A stretch of DNA of 64,000 bases from Psychrobacter sp. JCM 18900 (GCF_904846625.1 NZ_CAJHBL010000007.1:1-64000); one strand, 5' to 3'; positions 1-11,279 are shown, numbered from the stretch's first letter. Notes: generated from the letters alone by a model not told the origin. Program-made: numbers and translations.

Positions 1-185
1 GTACTACTGACGTAACTGGCGCAATCCAATTACAAGACGGTACTGAAATGGTAATGCCTGGTGATAACGTTGAGATGGGCGTAGAGCTTATCCACCCAAT
101 CGCTATGGACAAAGGTCTTCGCTTCGCAATTCGTGAAGGCGGCCGTACTGTAGGCGCTGGTGTTGTTGCTAACGTATTGAACTAA
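1..185 (+). CDS. tuf: Elongation factor Tu, C-terminal end (5' truncated by window)
   Basis: This is the last ~60 codons of EF-Tu, the GTPase that delivers aminoacyl-tRNA to the ribosome. The first complete codon starts at base 3. The translation runs from [13 protein letters not shown] through [18 protein letters not shown] to [11 protein letters not shown] and a TAA stop, which is the highly conserved domain 3 end of bacterial EF-Tu. The GTPase domain lies outside the window. The gene is followed at once by a strong intrinsic terminator, so the transcription unit ends here. Confidence 0.97.
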   Translation, partial: TTDVTGAIQLQDGTEMVMPGDNVEMGVELIHPIAMDKGLRFAIREGGRTVGAGVVANVLN

Positions 186-221
186 GACTTAATTCTCAGT
201 AATGAGCTTATGAATTAGTCA

Positions 222-260
222 TAAAAAAGGCCATCCTATTTAGGGTGGCCTTTTTTTTTT
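222..260 (+). terminator. Rho-independent terminator of tuf
   Basis: A GC-rich stem pairs GGCCATCCTA with TAGGGTGGCC (one G-T wobble and almost no loop). It is preceded by an A-run and followed by ten T residues, about 40 bases after the tuf stop. Confidence 0.93.
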
Positions 261-379
261 GAGAAATATTGATTGTATAATTACGGGTCTACATGAATGT
301 ATGGCAAGCTCTACATATATCATCTAAGTATAATATAATAATAAAAACAGCCTAATAATAATCGTGTAAAAGGAACGTC

Positions 380-874
380 ATGTTTGCGATAGAAGTATTA
401 TCAATGAATGCAGTAGAACTCGAAAACGTTATTCAAACCGTCGCTAATATAGAGGCGATGGTGCAGCCGGATGATGCTTGGAACCAGAAAACATTGACTA
501 AGTTACTTGAGCAGGACAGTATTTGCCTATTGATTGCTTATGATCAAGCGAAAGAGGAGGGTGTCTCTCATCGTGAGATAGTTGGCTATTGCTTATATCA
601 AGTGACTTTTGAGCAAGCAGAGGTGTTACGTATCGGAACTGATCCAGAGCACCAACGCCAAGGTATTGCTTCGCAGGTATTGAATAGGCTGCATGAGCTG
701 TTACAGCTTAATCAGGTAGAGAGTCTTTTGTTAGAAGTACGTGCCGATAATGCAGCGGCGATAGCGTTATACGAGCAACAAGCATTTAGCATCATTCATA
801 GACGCAAAGGCTATTATAAAGTGCCACATAAACCAGCAGTCGATGCATTAATCATGCAGCATACTTATATTTAA
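380..874 (+). CDS. rimI: Ribosomal protein S18-alanine N-acetyltransferase RimI
   Basis: A GNAT-family acetyltransferase of 164 residues, expected to acetylate the N-terminal alanine of ribosomal protein S18 with acetyl-CoA in the cytoplasm. The acetyl-CoA motif A is clear at residues 81-98 (EVLRIGTDPEHQRQGIAS, with the R/QxxGxA pyrophosphate-binding loop at 93-97). The following LEVRADNAAAIALYE stretch (118-132) is typical of RimI, as is the length. The ATG follows an AAAAGGAA ribosome-binding site. It stands alone between the tuf terminator and an inverted-repeat element. Another GNAT substrate cannot be excluded, but RimI is the best fit. Confidence 0.85.
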   Translation: MFAIEVLSMNAVELENVIQTVANIEAMVQPDDAWNQKTLTKLLEQDSICLLIAYDQAKEEGVSHREIVGYCLYQVTFEQAEVLRIGTDPEHQRQGIASQVLNRLHELLQLNQVESLLLEVRADNAAAIALYEQQAFSIIHRRKGYYKVPHKPAVDALIMQHTYI

Positions 875-890
875 TGAAGTGAGTAAAGCT

Positions 891-1064
891 TAGGGCATGT
901 CCTCAATTCAAACGAGTGTCCTCTAAATGGGCTAAAAACAGCTAAATTTTGCCAAACATCGTCAAATAGTTGGTCAATATCTCGATATTATCTGCACTAT
1001 TTTCCTCGTTTGACGGCAATTTATCTCATTTTTATCACCATTTTTAAAATGAGGACACGCCCTA
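891..1064. mobile_element. MITE-like inverted-repeat element, family A copy 1
   Basis: A 174-bp non-coding element bounded by TAGGGCATGTCCTCA and TGAGGACACGCCCTA, which are inverted repeats. A second copy that matches along most of its length lies at 16949-17121. The interior holds further complementary segments (a TTTTGCC...GTCAAA part and a TTTGACGGCAA part), so the whole unit can fold into a long hairpin. No reading frame is present. The outermost TA may be target duplication, as for IS5-related elements; that assignment is inference. Confidence 0.8.
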
Positions 1065-1133
1065 ATAAAAAATAAACGGCGATGATAAAAGTAGCTATAA
1101 CAGCTACGATATAAGAGCAGAATTGACTAAGCT

Positions 1134-1568
1134 TTATTGCAAAGGAATTTTCTTTTTACAGACTTCTACATCAAGCTGATAATCACTATCTGCTTTCATT
1201 CGACCTAAAATATCCAAGCGTTCGCTCAGTAACTCCACCATTATGCTGATATTGGCTTGCTGTTTTTTAACTTGTTCTAGCTTCTGCTGTGTGAGTAAAA
1301 GCTGTGAATCGATATCCAAGTGACCATCATAATAATCATTTAAGCTGTTTTTGATTTCAGTAAGCGTAAAACCAATAGCTTGCGCACTTTTGATCAGCTC
1401 TATGCGTTCGATACATTCTGGATGAAACTCGGTATATAAACGTGAGCCTGCCTGACGCTTGCGAGATTTTAGCAAGCCTAATTGCTCGTAATGGCGAACC
1501 GTATCTTTGGTCGTATTGGCCTTTGCTGCTAGCTCACCAATCAATAGAAACGATGTATCAAGTGCCAT
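1134..1568 (-). CDS. MerR-family transcriptional regulator
   Basis: A 144-residue one-component regulator. Residues 8-30 (LIGELAAKANTTKDTVRHYEQLG) are the winged helix-turn-helix that opens every MerR protein, followed by the second HTH half to about residue 75. A helix at 85-115 is the expected dimerisation coiled coil. The C-terminus is short, with single cysteines at 52 and 137, so the metal-binding cysteine pattern of MerR or CueR is absent and the ligand is unknown. The ATG has a good AAGAGG site seven bases upstream. It lies 30 bases after aat on the same strand, so it may be co-transcribed with trxB and aat. Confidence 0.85.
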   Translation of the reverse strand: MALDTSFLLIGELAAKANTTKDTVRHYEQLGLLKSRKRQAGSRLYTEFHPECIERIELIKSAQAIGFTLTEIKNSLNDYYDGHLDIDSQLLLTQQKLEQVKKQQANISIMVELLSERLDILGRMKADSDYQLDVEVCKKKIPLQ

Positions 1569-1598
1569 AATAACCTCTTATTTTTTTCGCTATGATAA

Positions 1599-2405
1599 TC
1601 ATAACTCTGGTTGCCAAGGCGATTCGCTATCCAGTAATGATACAGCTAACGGTTTATGAGAGTGCCTTTGCCATGGCACAGACTGGCTGCCTATTAAGTT
1701 GTCTAACTGAGCTAGGAAATCAGCACGTGGTAAAGTAGTGGCACCTAAACTCATTAAATGATCGTTCGGTAATTGACAGTCGACGAGTGCGACATCACTT
1801 TGCTCACACAGGCGCATCAGACCCCAAAATGCTAGCTTTGACGCATTAGACGCTTGATGAAACATTGACTCACCAAAATAGATGCCGTTTATCTTTAACC
1901 CGTATAATCCGCCAATCAGTTGACCTGCCTCGTCCCAAACTTCAATGCTATGAGCAAAGCCTTGCGCATGCAATTTGGTATAAGCTTCGATCATCTCATC
2001 ATGAATCCAAGTATGCTCGCCTTCAGGCTGATTGTCATTAAGGCCATCGCTACGCGGTAAGCTACAGGCATGTATGACATCGTCAAAGGCTTGATTGAGC
2101 GTCACTTGCCAACGTTCGCGATTTGCTTGCTTACGTAGAGACTTGCTCGGTTGATAGGCAGATGGGACAATCACACAACGTGGCTCGGGACACCACCAAG
2201 CAATAGGCTCATCTTCGTTAAACCAAGGAAATAGCCCCTGAGCATAGGCTGATATCAGCGTTTCAGGCGCTAAGTCACCGCCCATAGCGACAATGCCAAT
2301 ACCATCAGGATCGATAGAAATGGGATCAGGAAAGTCATAACGCCCAAGACTTTTTAAAGTCTCAGGCGTAATGTGTTTATCGTGCTGTTGAGTAAAGTTG
2401 CCCAT
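1599..2405 (-). CDS. aat: Leucyl/phenylalanyl-tRNA--protein transferase
   Basis: This enzyme transfers Leu or Phe from tRNA to N-terminal Arg or Lys, marking proteins for ClpS/ClpAP in the N-degron pathway. The 268 residues carry the family hallmarks: DPDGIGIVAMGGDL with LISAYAQGLFPWF, the WWCPEPRCV segment, HTWI, SIEVWDEAGQLIGGLYG, GIYFGESMF, and VDCQLPNDHLMSLGA near the C-terminus. Its ATG directly abuts the trxB stop codon with no spacer, so it is probably translated by coupling to trxB. This pairing with trxB is known from other gammaproteobacteria. Confidence 0.96.
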   Translation of the reverse strand: MGNFTQQHDKHITPETLKSLGRYDFPDPISIDPDGIGIVAMGGDLAPETLISAYAQGLFPWFNEDEPIAWWCPEPRCVIVPSAYQPSKSLRKQANRERWQVTLNQAFDDVIHACSLPRSDGLNDNQPEGEHTWIHDEMIEAYTKLHAQGFAHSIEVWDEAGQLIGGLYGLKINGIYFGESMFHQASNASKLAFWGLMRLCEQSDVALVDCQLPNDHLMSLGATTLPRADFLAQLDNLIGSQSVPWQRHSHKPLAVSLLDSESPWQPEL

Positions 2406-3975
<1,570 letters not shown>

Positions 3976-6900
3976 GTGATATCAGCACCGCTTATTGAGT
4001 ATTTAAAAAAGGGAATGTTTACCCTCCTTGGGTTAATACTGGCCGTTTATCTGTTTGTCATTTTGATGACTTATACAGGCAACGATCCTAGCTGGTCGCA
4101 CATCAGTAGTGATATGACCACGATTAACAATATGGGCGGCGAGGCTGGCGCATGGTTATCCGATTTGCTTTATAGCTTTTTTGGGTTTGGTGCTTGGTGG
4201 TTTTTGGCGTTTGTGGTTTATGAATCTATCTTGATTTGGTGGGAAAACAAGCCAACGTTTTGGCTCATGCGATTGGTCGCTTATGTGTTTTTACTATTAA
4301 GTGCTAGCGCATTATTTGCACAATTGGTCTCTTTAGTTCAACAAGTTACGAACCCTGACGCAATCGGCCTCGAAGGTATCGCAGGTGGTATCATCGGGCT
4401 AGAGTTACAAGCGCGTTTGGCACAGCTGCTATCGCAGTGGGGGAGTGTGGTTTTCTTAGCAGTATTCGTTGTGATTACCGCTACGTTTGCCTTTAATATC
4501 CATTGGATGACGATATATCAAAAGGTTCGTGCGCTGTCGTGGCTTGGTTCAGGTGTAAAAAATCAGGATTCTATTGAAGCTACTGAACCGAGCAGTACAT
4601 CACAAGATGATAGCCAGAAACTAGATGAGTCGGTAGATAAAAAAGTAGAGCATGAGCAGCTGCCACTGGAGTTGCAGTCTGCTGAAAATACTAGCGGTAC
4701 TCAAGACGTTAGCAGTAGCGGACGTTTCGGTAGTGTATTGTCAGACTTTTTGGCAACCTCAGGATTGGCAGATAGTGTCAAAGCCTCTGTCATCGCAGCA
4801 AAAGCAGCGGCGACACCTAATAGCTCAAAAGGTGGTCAGGTAAATACCGATACAGAAACGCTTAACGCTGCTACTGATAATACAGCCAACAATGCAGTCC
4901 AGCCATTAGTTTCAAACTTGACTGCACCTATTGCTCGCAAAGTTGAGCCAAGCTTTGCGTGGAATGATGCCAATACGGTCGATGATTTACTTGCAAGTGA
5001 GCAAATGGCCTACAGTGCCAAGGGTATGGACAGCTCGGCTATGCCTGTACCTAACTATTCCCAAACGGGTGCTAGTGCCACAGCATCGTTAGAGAAATCA
5101 GTGCCTGCTACTGTGACCACTACAACGATGGAAGCGGTTGCTCAACCAGATATACATGATAAAGAACCACTAACTCAGCCATCAGTTGATGAGTCAGTGA
5201 GTAGTAATTTAGCCAGTCAGCCAGTCGTTGAACCTGCTGATCCTAAAATCTCTACGACATATGAGACTGTGGAAGTAGATAAGTTGGCAGAAGCATGGTT
5301 GGCAGAGCATGGTAATATACCAGAACCTACAGAATCTATCGTAGAAACGCTAGTAGACTCTAAGCCTGTTCAGGAAACCGTAGCAGCTGAGCCAATCGTA
5401 CAAGAGAAGACACCAGAACCTATCGTAGAAGAGCCTATTAGTTTTGCACAGGATTCAGCCAATCAACTGTCTGATACGCCTGTAGAGTTGCCACAGACTA
5501 ATAATGCGTCAATAGTCTCTGAGCCTGAAGTCGCTCCGGTAACAGTAGAGACTGAGCCTGCATTGTCAGATGTGTTAGACGTTTCAGACATGACACCAAC
5601 CAATACGCCTCCTGCCAATCCAAAAGCAGCGCCAACGGTGGAAGTGACTAGCCCAGTCTCAAATGTACAGCCTGATCAGAAAGCGCCCGCGCAACCATCT
5701 GTTAGTTTTGCTGTCCCAGAGGGCGATAGCAGCAACCATATCACTGATATGATGCCAGAGGACGACAGTGATGACGACACTAATGTACCGGTCATGCCGC
5801 ATATTAGTGATGACGCAGCTTTTAGTCAAAAATCACGCTCGATGCAAACGGCAGCTTATCGCAGCAGTCTAACGCCTATTCCAGAAGTGTCTATATTGGA
5901 TAAGCCTGATCCTGACCGCAAGCCTAGCTACACTGTGGCTGAGCTTGAAAAACTGTCTGAGTTATTAGAAATTAAGCTACAAGAATTTAACGTAAAAGCC
6001 TCTGTGGTTAATGCTATTCCAGGGCCTGTTGTCACCCGTTTCGAAGTAGAGTTGGCTGCTGGGGTAAAGGCTAGTAAAGTCACAGGTATCTCACGTGATT
6101 TAGCGCGCTCACTATCTATGGCCTCTTTGCGTGTGGTCGAAGTAATTCCAGGCAAACCCTACATCGGTATCGAAGTGCCTAACAAGAAACGTGAAATGGT
6201 ACGTTTGATTGAACTGCTCAATACCGAAACGTTCAAAGACCCGAAAGCGCAGATTAGCATGGCAATGGGTAAAGATATCGGTGGTAACCCAATCATTACC
6301 GACCTTGCGCGTGCGCCGCATATGCTGGTCGCTGGTACTACAGGCTCTGGTAAATCAGTATTGGTCAACTCGATGCTACTATCTATGCTACTCAAATATA
6401 CACCCAATGAGCTGCGTCTTATTTTGATTGATCCAAAGCAGCTTGAGCTTGCCAATTACAATGATATTCCGCATTTGCTAACGCCAGTAGTCACCGATAT
6501 GACGGAAGCCGCTAGTAGCTTGTCATGGTGTGTGGCTGAGATGGAACGACGCTATCAGCTGATGAGTTTGCTAAAGGTTCGTAAGCTCAATGAGTTCAAT
6601 AAGAAGGTCATCGCGGCGGAGAAATCAGGCAATCCTATGCTCGATCCTCTATGGCGTCCGAATGACAGCGTAAGTATTAGCCAAGCACCCAAGCTAAAAA
6701 CCTTACCCATGATTGTCATTGTCGCGGATGAGTTTGCCGATATGATTATGCAGGTTGGTAAACAAGCCGAAGAGCTCATCACACGTTTGGCGCAAAAATC
6801 GCGTGCTGCAGGTATTCATTTAATGCTAGCGACTCAGCGTCCGTCAGTCGATGTCATTACGGGTCTGATTAAAGCCAACATCCCAGTGCGTGCGGCACTA

Positions 6901-7347
6901 CGAGTCAACTCAAAAGTCGATTCACGCACGATTCTAGATAGTGGCGGTGCTGAGGACATGCTAGGTAACGGTGATATGTTGTTCTTGGGACCAGGGCAGA
7001 TTGAGCCAGATCGTGTGCATGGTGCTTACGTCAGTGACGAAGAAGTTAACCGTGTCTGTGATGCTTGGCGTGAGCGCGGCGCCCCTGATTATATTGATAA
7101 TATGGCAGGCAACTTTGAATTATCTAGCCCAGGCGGTGGTAGTACAGCCAATGCCTCTGGTGAAGATGATGATTTATATAATGATGCCGTGGCCTTTATC
7201 ATGGAAACACGTAAAGTTTCTGCCTCAAGCATTCAGCGTAAATTCAGCATCGGCTACAACCGTGCTGCGCGTATTGTCGACTCTATGGAAGAAGCTGGAT
7301 TGGTCAGCTCTATGGGTAAAAGTGGCAAACGTGAACTATTGATGTAG
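3976..7347 (+). CDS. ftsK: DNA translocase FtsK
   Basis: A septal DNA pump that couples chromosome dimer resolution and terminus segregation to division. The 1123 residues begin with four membrane segments (about 13-33, 64-84, 98-118 and 150-171). A long Pro/Glu/Thr/Ser-rich linker follows (about 195-630), then the RecA-like motor with Walker A GTTGSGKS near residue 786 and Walker B IVIVADEFAD near 910. The C-terminal winged-helix gamma domain (about 1050-1123, with SASSIQRKFSIGYNRAARI) reads KOPS and contacts XerD. The start is GTG at 3976; no upstream in-frame start fits better. An intrinsic terminator follows. Confidence 0.96.
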   Translation: MISAPLIEYLKKGMFTLLGLILAVYLFVILMTYTGNDPSWSHISSDMTTINNMGGEAGAWLSDLLYSFFGFGAWWFLAFVVYESILIWWENKPTFWLMRLVAYVFLLLSASALFAQLVSLVQQVTNPDAIGLEGIAGGIIGLELQARLAQLLSQWGSVVFLAVFVVITATFAFNIHWMTIYQKVRALSWLGSGVKNQDSIEATEPSSTSQDDSQKLDESVDKKVEHEQLPLELQSAENTSGTQDVSSSGRFGSVLSDFLATSGLADSVKASVIAAKAAATPNSSKGGQVNTDTETLNAATDNTANNAVQPLVSNLTAPIARKVEPSFAWNDANTVDDLLASEQMAYSAKGMDSSAMPVPNYSQTGASATASLEKSVPATVTTTTMEAVAQPDIHDKEPLTQPSVDESVSSNLASQPVVEPADPKISTTYETVEVDKLAEAWLAEHGNIPEPTESIVETLVDSKPVQETVAAEPIVQEKTPEPIVEEPISFAQDSANQLSDTPVELPQTNNASIVSEPEVAPVTVETEPALSDVLDVSDMTPTNTPPANPKAAPTVEVTSPVSNVQPDQKAPAQPSVSFAVPEGDSSNHITDMMPEDDSDDDTNVPVMPHISDDAAFSQKSRSMQTAAYRSSLTPIPEVSILDKPDPDRKPSYTVAELEKLSELLEIKLQEFNVKASVVNAIPGPVVTRFEVELAAGVKASKVTGISRDLARSLSMASLRVVEVIPGKPYIGIEVPNKKREMVRLIELLNTETFKDPKAQISMAMGKDIGGNPIITDLARAPHMLVAGTTGSGKSVLVNSMLLSMLLKYTPNELRLILIDPKQLELANYNDIPHLLTPVVTDMTEAASSLSWCVAEMERRYQLMSLLKVRKLNEFNKKVIAAEKSGNPMLDPLWRPNDSVSISQAPKLKTLPMIVIVADEFADMIMQVGKQAEELITRLAQKSRAAGIHLMLATQRPSVDVITGLIKANIPVRAALRVNSKVDSRTILDSGGAEDMLGNGDMLFLGPGQIEPDRVHGAYVSDEEVNRVCDAWRERGAPDYIDNMAGNFELSSPGGGSTANASGEDDDLYNDAVAFIMETRKVSASSIQRKFSIGYNRAARIVDSMEEAGLVSSMGKSGKRELLM

Positions 7348-7370
7348 GATTAATCCTTAAGTTGATAACG

Positions 7371-7403
7371 AAAAAGCGAGTCATGAAAATGGCTCGTTTT
7401 TTT
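7371..7403 (+). terminator. Rho-independent terminator of ftsK
   Basis: The stem CGAGTCA/TGGCTCG (one wobble) has a six-base loop, an A-run before it and seven T residues after it, about 25 bases past the ftsK stop. The rest of the gap to the amidase start (7404-7671) shows only a short hairpin near 7480-7500 (GTGCGAA/TTCGCAT). Confidence 0.88.
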
Positions 7404-7671
7404 ATGGAAGAAACTTAATAATGCTTTCATAAATTGAGGGTTTAGAGGTAAGCTCTTATTATTCAGTATGCTCTAGGGTGCGAAAAGTAGATTCGCATAT
7501 TGGTTCATTAGTTGACGAAACCGACCAGATGACTAACGAGTCCGTTTATCAAATATCAGGCACGGTTTTTTATACTAAACTGACAGGAGTTTATGAAAAA
7601 ATAGTCATTAATTTTAGAAAATACGAGTGTTACATAGTCTTAATAAAATTACTCTCCAAGGAAGGTTGGTT

Positions 7672-9165
7672 ATGTTTAAAGAATATACTCAATATGATGG
7701 ACTAGCCTTAGCGGCATTGGTCAATTCAGGTGAGGTCAGCGCAAAGGAATTGCTAGACGCTGCTGTCCATCAAGCCAATCAAATCAATCCTAAGCTAAAT
7801 GCCATCGTGCATCGTTTTGATGAGCGTGCTTACAATGCTGCGCAGGCGGGTTTACCTTCAGGTGCATTTACTGGCGTGCCGTATTTACTAAAAGATTTAT
7901 CATTTAGCTTCGCCGACGAACCTATTACGATGGGCAGCCGCAGTGTCAATATCATTTCAGAAAAAGACAGCGAAATCGTCAAACGGATGAAAGCGACAGG
8001 CGTTAATACTTTTGGCAAGACTAATACTCCTGAGTTTGGTCTGATTATCACCACTGAGCCAAAAGCGCATGGCGCTACTCACAATCCTTTCAAAAAAGGC
8101 TATAGCTCTGGCGGCTCGTCAGGGGGCAGTGCAGCAGCAGTTGCGAGCGGTATTGTCCCGATGGCAGGTGGTGGTGACGGTGGCGGCTCGATACGTTTCC
8201 CATCTGCTTGGTGCGGTACGTTTGGGTTAAAGCCAAGCCGCGGACGTAATCCAATGGGCCCTAATCTTGGTGAAGGCTGGGAGGGGGCCGTGGCTGACCA
8301 CGTGATTACGCGTTCAGTACGCGATAGTGCGGCGATGCTAGATGCCACTAGTGGAGCAGAGATTGGCGGCCCTTATGTTATTGCTCCGCCAGACGGAACC
8401 TTTTTGCAAGCGGCAATGCGTGCGCCGCGACAGCTAAAAATCGCTTTGCATCAGCAGCCTTTGATAGCCAATACGACAGTAGACAAAGAGGTACTAACGG
8501 TACTTGAGCAAACGGCTAAGCAATTAGAGTCTATGGGTCATGAAGTAGTACCAGCCGAGCCAAACATCAATATTGAGCAGTTTTGGCATGACTTTATCGT
8601 TGTGGTCTGCGCGCATACTGCTTTTACGATTGATAATATCGAGCGTGAGTTTGGGGTTGACCACGTCAAAAACTTAGAGCCACAAACCTATAATATGGCG
8701 CTGCTTGGGCGCTCATTGTCAGCGGTTGATTTGGCACATGCCAAACATGGCTGGCATCATAGCCAGTATCAGACGGGTCTATTGCTAGAAGACTACGATA
8801 TGATTTTGTGCCCGACTGTGCCCACGCCTGCGGTAAAGCATGGTGTACTACCGCCTAGCCGTATGGATGAGATGATGATGCGTAGCGCCGAGGTGCTTAA
8901 CAAGGGCTTTAACATGGGTAGATATGCCTTTAGCTCAGGCATGATAGAAAAGCTCAGTGCCCCTGTATTAGGTAAGATGGGTTTTACGTTATTGGGTAAT
9001 GTTACAGGGTTACCCGCAATGTCAGTACCAGTCGGTATGAGCAAAAAAGGCCTACCGATTGGTATGCAGTTAATCGGGCGCATGAATGATGAAGCGACAT
9101 TATTCAGTGTGGCGGGCGAGATGGAGCGCGCAGGTTTATTTACCAAACACGCTTTTGAGAAGTAA
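7672..9165 (+). CDS. Amidase (amidase-signature family)
   Basis: A 497-residue hydrolase of the Ser-cisSer-Lys amidase-signature family, which cleaves carboxamides; the substrate is unknown. The catalytic lysine is K74 in [10 protein letters not shown]. The glycine/serine-rich signature [16 protein letters not shown] holds the cis-Ser at about 149, and [12 protein letters not shown] holds the nucleophile at about S173. The ATG at 7672 is chosen because AAGGAAGG lies seven bases upstream; an earlier in-frame ATG at 7627 lacks such a site. No GatB or GatC partner is nearby and the length differs from GatA, so it is not the tRNA amidotransferase. It is monocistronic and convergent with the next gene. 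Confidence 0.9.
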   Translation: MFKEYTQYDGLALAALVNSGEVSAKELLDAAVHQANQINPKLNAIVHRFDERAYNAAQAGLPSGAFTGVPYLLKDLSFSFADEPITMGSRSVNIISEKDSEIVKRMKATGVNTFGKTNTPEFGLIITTEPKAHGATHNPFKKGYSSGGSSGGSAAAVASGIVPMAGGGDGGGSIRFPSAWCGTFGLKPSRGRNPMGPNLGEGWEGAVADHVITRSVRDSAAMLDATSGAEIGGPYVIAPPDGTFLQAAMRAPRQLKIALHQQPLIANTTVDKEVLTVLEQTAKQLESMGHEVVPAEPNINIEQFWHDFIVVVCAHTAFTIDNIEREFGVDHVKNLEPQTYNMALLGRSLSAVDLAHAKHGWHHSQYQTGLLLEDYDMILCPTVPTPAVKHGVLPPSRMDEMMMRSAEVLNKGFNMGRYAFSSGMIEKLSAPVLGKMGFTLLGNVTGLPAMSVPVGMSKKGLPIGMQLIGRMNDEATLFSVAGEMERAGLFTKHAFEK

Positions 9166-9194
9166 GGTTAAGCTATGGTTTGGATTGATAACAC

Positions 9195-10085
9195 TCAATC
9201 AAAGCGATAGATATCCATACCCAAGCTATGATGGGCCATACTTTGATGAACGACAGAGACACGCTGACCAGTACCTAATGCAAAAAACAACGGTAGCAAG
9301 TGTTCATCACTTGGATGAATCTCCTTGTAGTCTGGGTATTGCTGCCAATCGAGCGCCGTGGGAATGTCTATTTTGAGCTGCTGCAACAACCATTGCTTAA
9401 ACGTTTTGGCTGCTTGATCGATGCTGTCAGCTTCCCAGCGCAATGCTTGCAAATTATGCGTAATGTTACCTGAACCGATGAAGAGGATTTGCTCATCACG
9501 TAAATGTGCCAATTGTGCGCCTAATTGATAGCAGGCAGTACTGTCATAATGCTGTGGTAGTGATATCTGTACGATAGGCACATCGGCTTCTGGATACAGA
9601 TGTCTGAGCGGCGCCCACACACCATGATCACAGGCACGTACTGGATTGACACTACAAGTGATGCCACGTGCGGTCAGCTGCTGCGCAAGTGTCTCAGCAA
9701 GCGCTGGCTGGCCTATAGCAGGGTACTGAATGTCGTAAAGTTCAGGCGAAAATCCTGAAAAATCATGCCACGTCTTTGGCTGTGGATTGCTGCTAATCTC
9801 TAGCTTTGCTGACTGCCAATGCGCTGACATAATGACAATGGCACGTGGCTTAGGTAAGTTTTGACCGATACGTGCCAGTGCACTGGTCGTCGCAGACTGC
9901 TCAATTGCAAGCGTAGGTGCGCCATGCGAGATAAAGAGCGCTGGTAGCTTAGATGTATTCGTCGCTACATCAGATGTATTTCCCCATGCGGCAGCCGCTG
10001 TGATAGGCGTCTGCACACTATGATGGTCATCACGTTGATGAGAGGGCTTAGAGGCGTTGGGTGTCGCACGTTTTGGATATTTCAT
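9195..10085 (-). CDS. ygiD: Class III extradiol dioxygenase, YgiD/DODA-like
   Basis: It resembles 4,5-DOPA extradiol dioxygenase (YgiD), a LigB-fold enzyme that opens catechol rings with a single metal ion. The core starts with KLPALFISHGAPTLAIE (about residue 47), followed by IVIMSAHWQS, DHGVWAPLRHLYPEADVPIVQ and the conserved LFIGSGNITHNL, which supply the histidine metal ligands. The 296 residues include an unusual ~45-residue polar N-terminal extension before the core. It has no internal ATG, so either the extension is real or a non-ATG start is used. The physiological substrate is not known from the sequence. Confidence 0.85.
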   Translation of the reverse strand: MKYPKRATPNASKPSHQRDDHHSVQTPITAAAAWGNTSDVATNTSKLPALFISHGAPTLAIEQSATTSALARIGQNLPKPRAIVIMSAHWQSAKLEISSNPQPKTWHDFSGFSPELYDIQYPAIGQPALAETLAQQLTARGITCSVNPVRACDHGVWAPLRHLYPEADVPIVQISLPQHYDSTACYQLGAQLAHLRDEQILFIGSGNITHNLQALRWEADSIDQAAKTFKQWLLQQLKIDIPTALDWQQYPDYKEIHPSDEHLLPLFFALGTGQRVSVVHQSMAHHSLGMDIYRFD

Positions 10086-10169
10086 GTTGCATTTATTAGG
10101 GCGTGCGCCAGTTTTTCAATCTACTTTAGGGTCAATGTTTTAAATCGAAAAAATAGCTCAGTATTTTAT

Positions 10170-10658
10170 TTAATTACCACGGTGATAAGGGTGGTTGTTG
10201 TTGATACTCATCGCGCGATACAATTGTTCCATAAGTACGACGCGCACTAGCGGATGCGGCAATGTCAGTGCTGATAGTGATAATTTTGCATCGGCCTTTG
10301 CCAATACTTCTGGCGAGACACCATCTGCACCGCCAATGACCAAGGCAATATCATCGCCTTGCAGCATGCCATCAGCGAGCTTATCAGCCAATCCTTCTGT
10401 CGAAATCATCTTGCCTTTGACATCTAGTACCCATAATTGCTCGCGGCTCGATGCATTATGAGCAGCTAATATAGCCTGACCTTCCTGCTCACGGTACTGC
10501 GCCAAATTGGCATCTGAAGGGTTCTTTGCCCGCTTGGCTGCCGCAATTTCGACAATTTCTGTGCTTAGCATTGGTTGAATGCGTTTGTAATATTCGTCAA
10601 AACCCGTCTGTACCCAGCTAGGCATTTTATTGCCAACGGTCAAAATCCTTACTTTCAT
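10170..10658 (-). CDS. rlmH: 23S rRNA (pseudouridine-1915-N3)-methyltransferase RlmH
   Basis: A SPOUT-family methyltransferase that modifies pseudouridine 1915 in helix 69 of 23S rRNA, using SAM on assembled 70S ribosomes. The 162 residues match the family's usual ~155. They begin MKVRILTVGNKMPSWV and contain VIGGADGVSPEVL. They end with the SAM-knot segment LPHPLVRVVLMEQLYRAMSI and HPYHRGN. In many bacteria rlmH sits beside rsfS; here that neighbour is absent. Confidence 0.96.
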   Translation of the reverse strand: MKVRILTVGNKMPSWVQTGFDEYYKRIQPMLSTEIVEIAAAKRAKNPSDANLAQYREQEGQAILAAHNASSREQLWVLDVKGKMISTEGLADKLADGMLQGDDIALVIGGADGVSPEVLAKADAKLSLSALTLPHPLVRVVLMEQLYRAMSINNNHPYHRGN

Positions 10659-10742
10659 AATGCTTACATCTCGATAATTGAATTCAAGCTTATTAGGCCG
10701 TGTTCTTAATAATTGTATCGCTCGTTCTTCATTGTCTGCAAT

Positions 10743-11279
10743 TTACATCAGAGGGTTAATCGTCTCTGATACGTTGCTACTTGCGCTTTGATCGTCCGCT
10801 TGGCTTGGCTTTGGAATGACAGTCAGCTTTGCATCAGACTCAAAGACAATGGCTTCGACATCATCGAAACTATTAATCCCTTCAGAACGCATGGCACATT
10901 CGATTTCTTGACGCGTCAAACGCTCATCGCGCATGGCATCTGGCAAAAACTGCCCTTGATAAAAAACGATACGCGGCTCTGATAAAATAAAGTTACTAAA
11001 TTGCGGTGAAACAGCCGCATATTTGGTCACCACAAATTGCAATAGGTACAATACTAAAATAGACGAAACCCCTTCAACAAAGGGAATGTCTTTGAGCAAA
11101 ATCGTACTGGCACCTAACGAGCCGATCATGACCGTTACGATCCAATCGAAGTTGTTGAGCTGTGACGTTGAGCGTTTGCCAGAGACTTTGGTAACTGTCA
11201 CGATCAACACGTAAACCATAACAGTCGTCAAAACAATACGACCAAGCTTGTCTATGTTGTCAAAAAAGATCATGTCCAT
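10743..11279 (-). CDS. DUF421 (YetF-like) inner-membrane protein
   Basis: A 178-residue protein with two or three N-terminal membrane segments (about residues 12-30, 48-66 and 72-90 from this start) and a soluble C-terminal part. The family pattern is visible in SGKRSTSQLNNFDWIVTVMIGSLGAS and in EPRIVFYQGQFLPDAMRDERLTRQEIECAMRSEGI. The function of DUF421 proteins is not established outside spore-formers. The ATG at 11279 is preferred because an AGGAG site lies eight bases upstream; a start 12 codons earlier would place that site inside the gene. The C-terminus ends in a Ser-rich tail. Confidence 0.85.
   Translation of the reverse strand: MDMIFFDNIDKLGRIVLTTVMVYVLIVTVTKVSGKRSTSQLNNFDWIVTVMIGSLGASTILLKDIPFVEGVSSILVLYLLQFVVTKYAAVSPQFSNFILSEPRIVFYQGQFLPDAMRDERLTRQEIECAMRSEGINSFDDVEAIVFESDAKLTVIPKPSQADDQSASSNVSETINPLM

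Noticed and set aside
7478..7705. 75-codon reading frame upstream of the amidase
   Set aside because: It overlaps the amidase start in another frame, has no ribosome site and shows no protein-like pattern.
10096..10110. TAGGGCGTGCGCC string next to the dioxygenase gene, and TAGGCCGTGTTC near 10692
   Set aside because: They resemble single element ends but have no matching inverted partner nearby, so no element can be defined.
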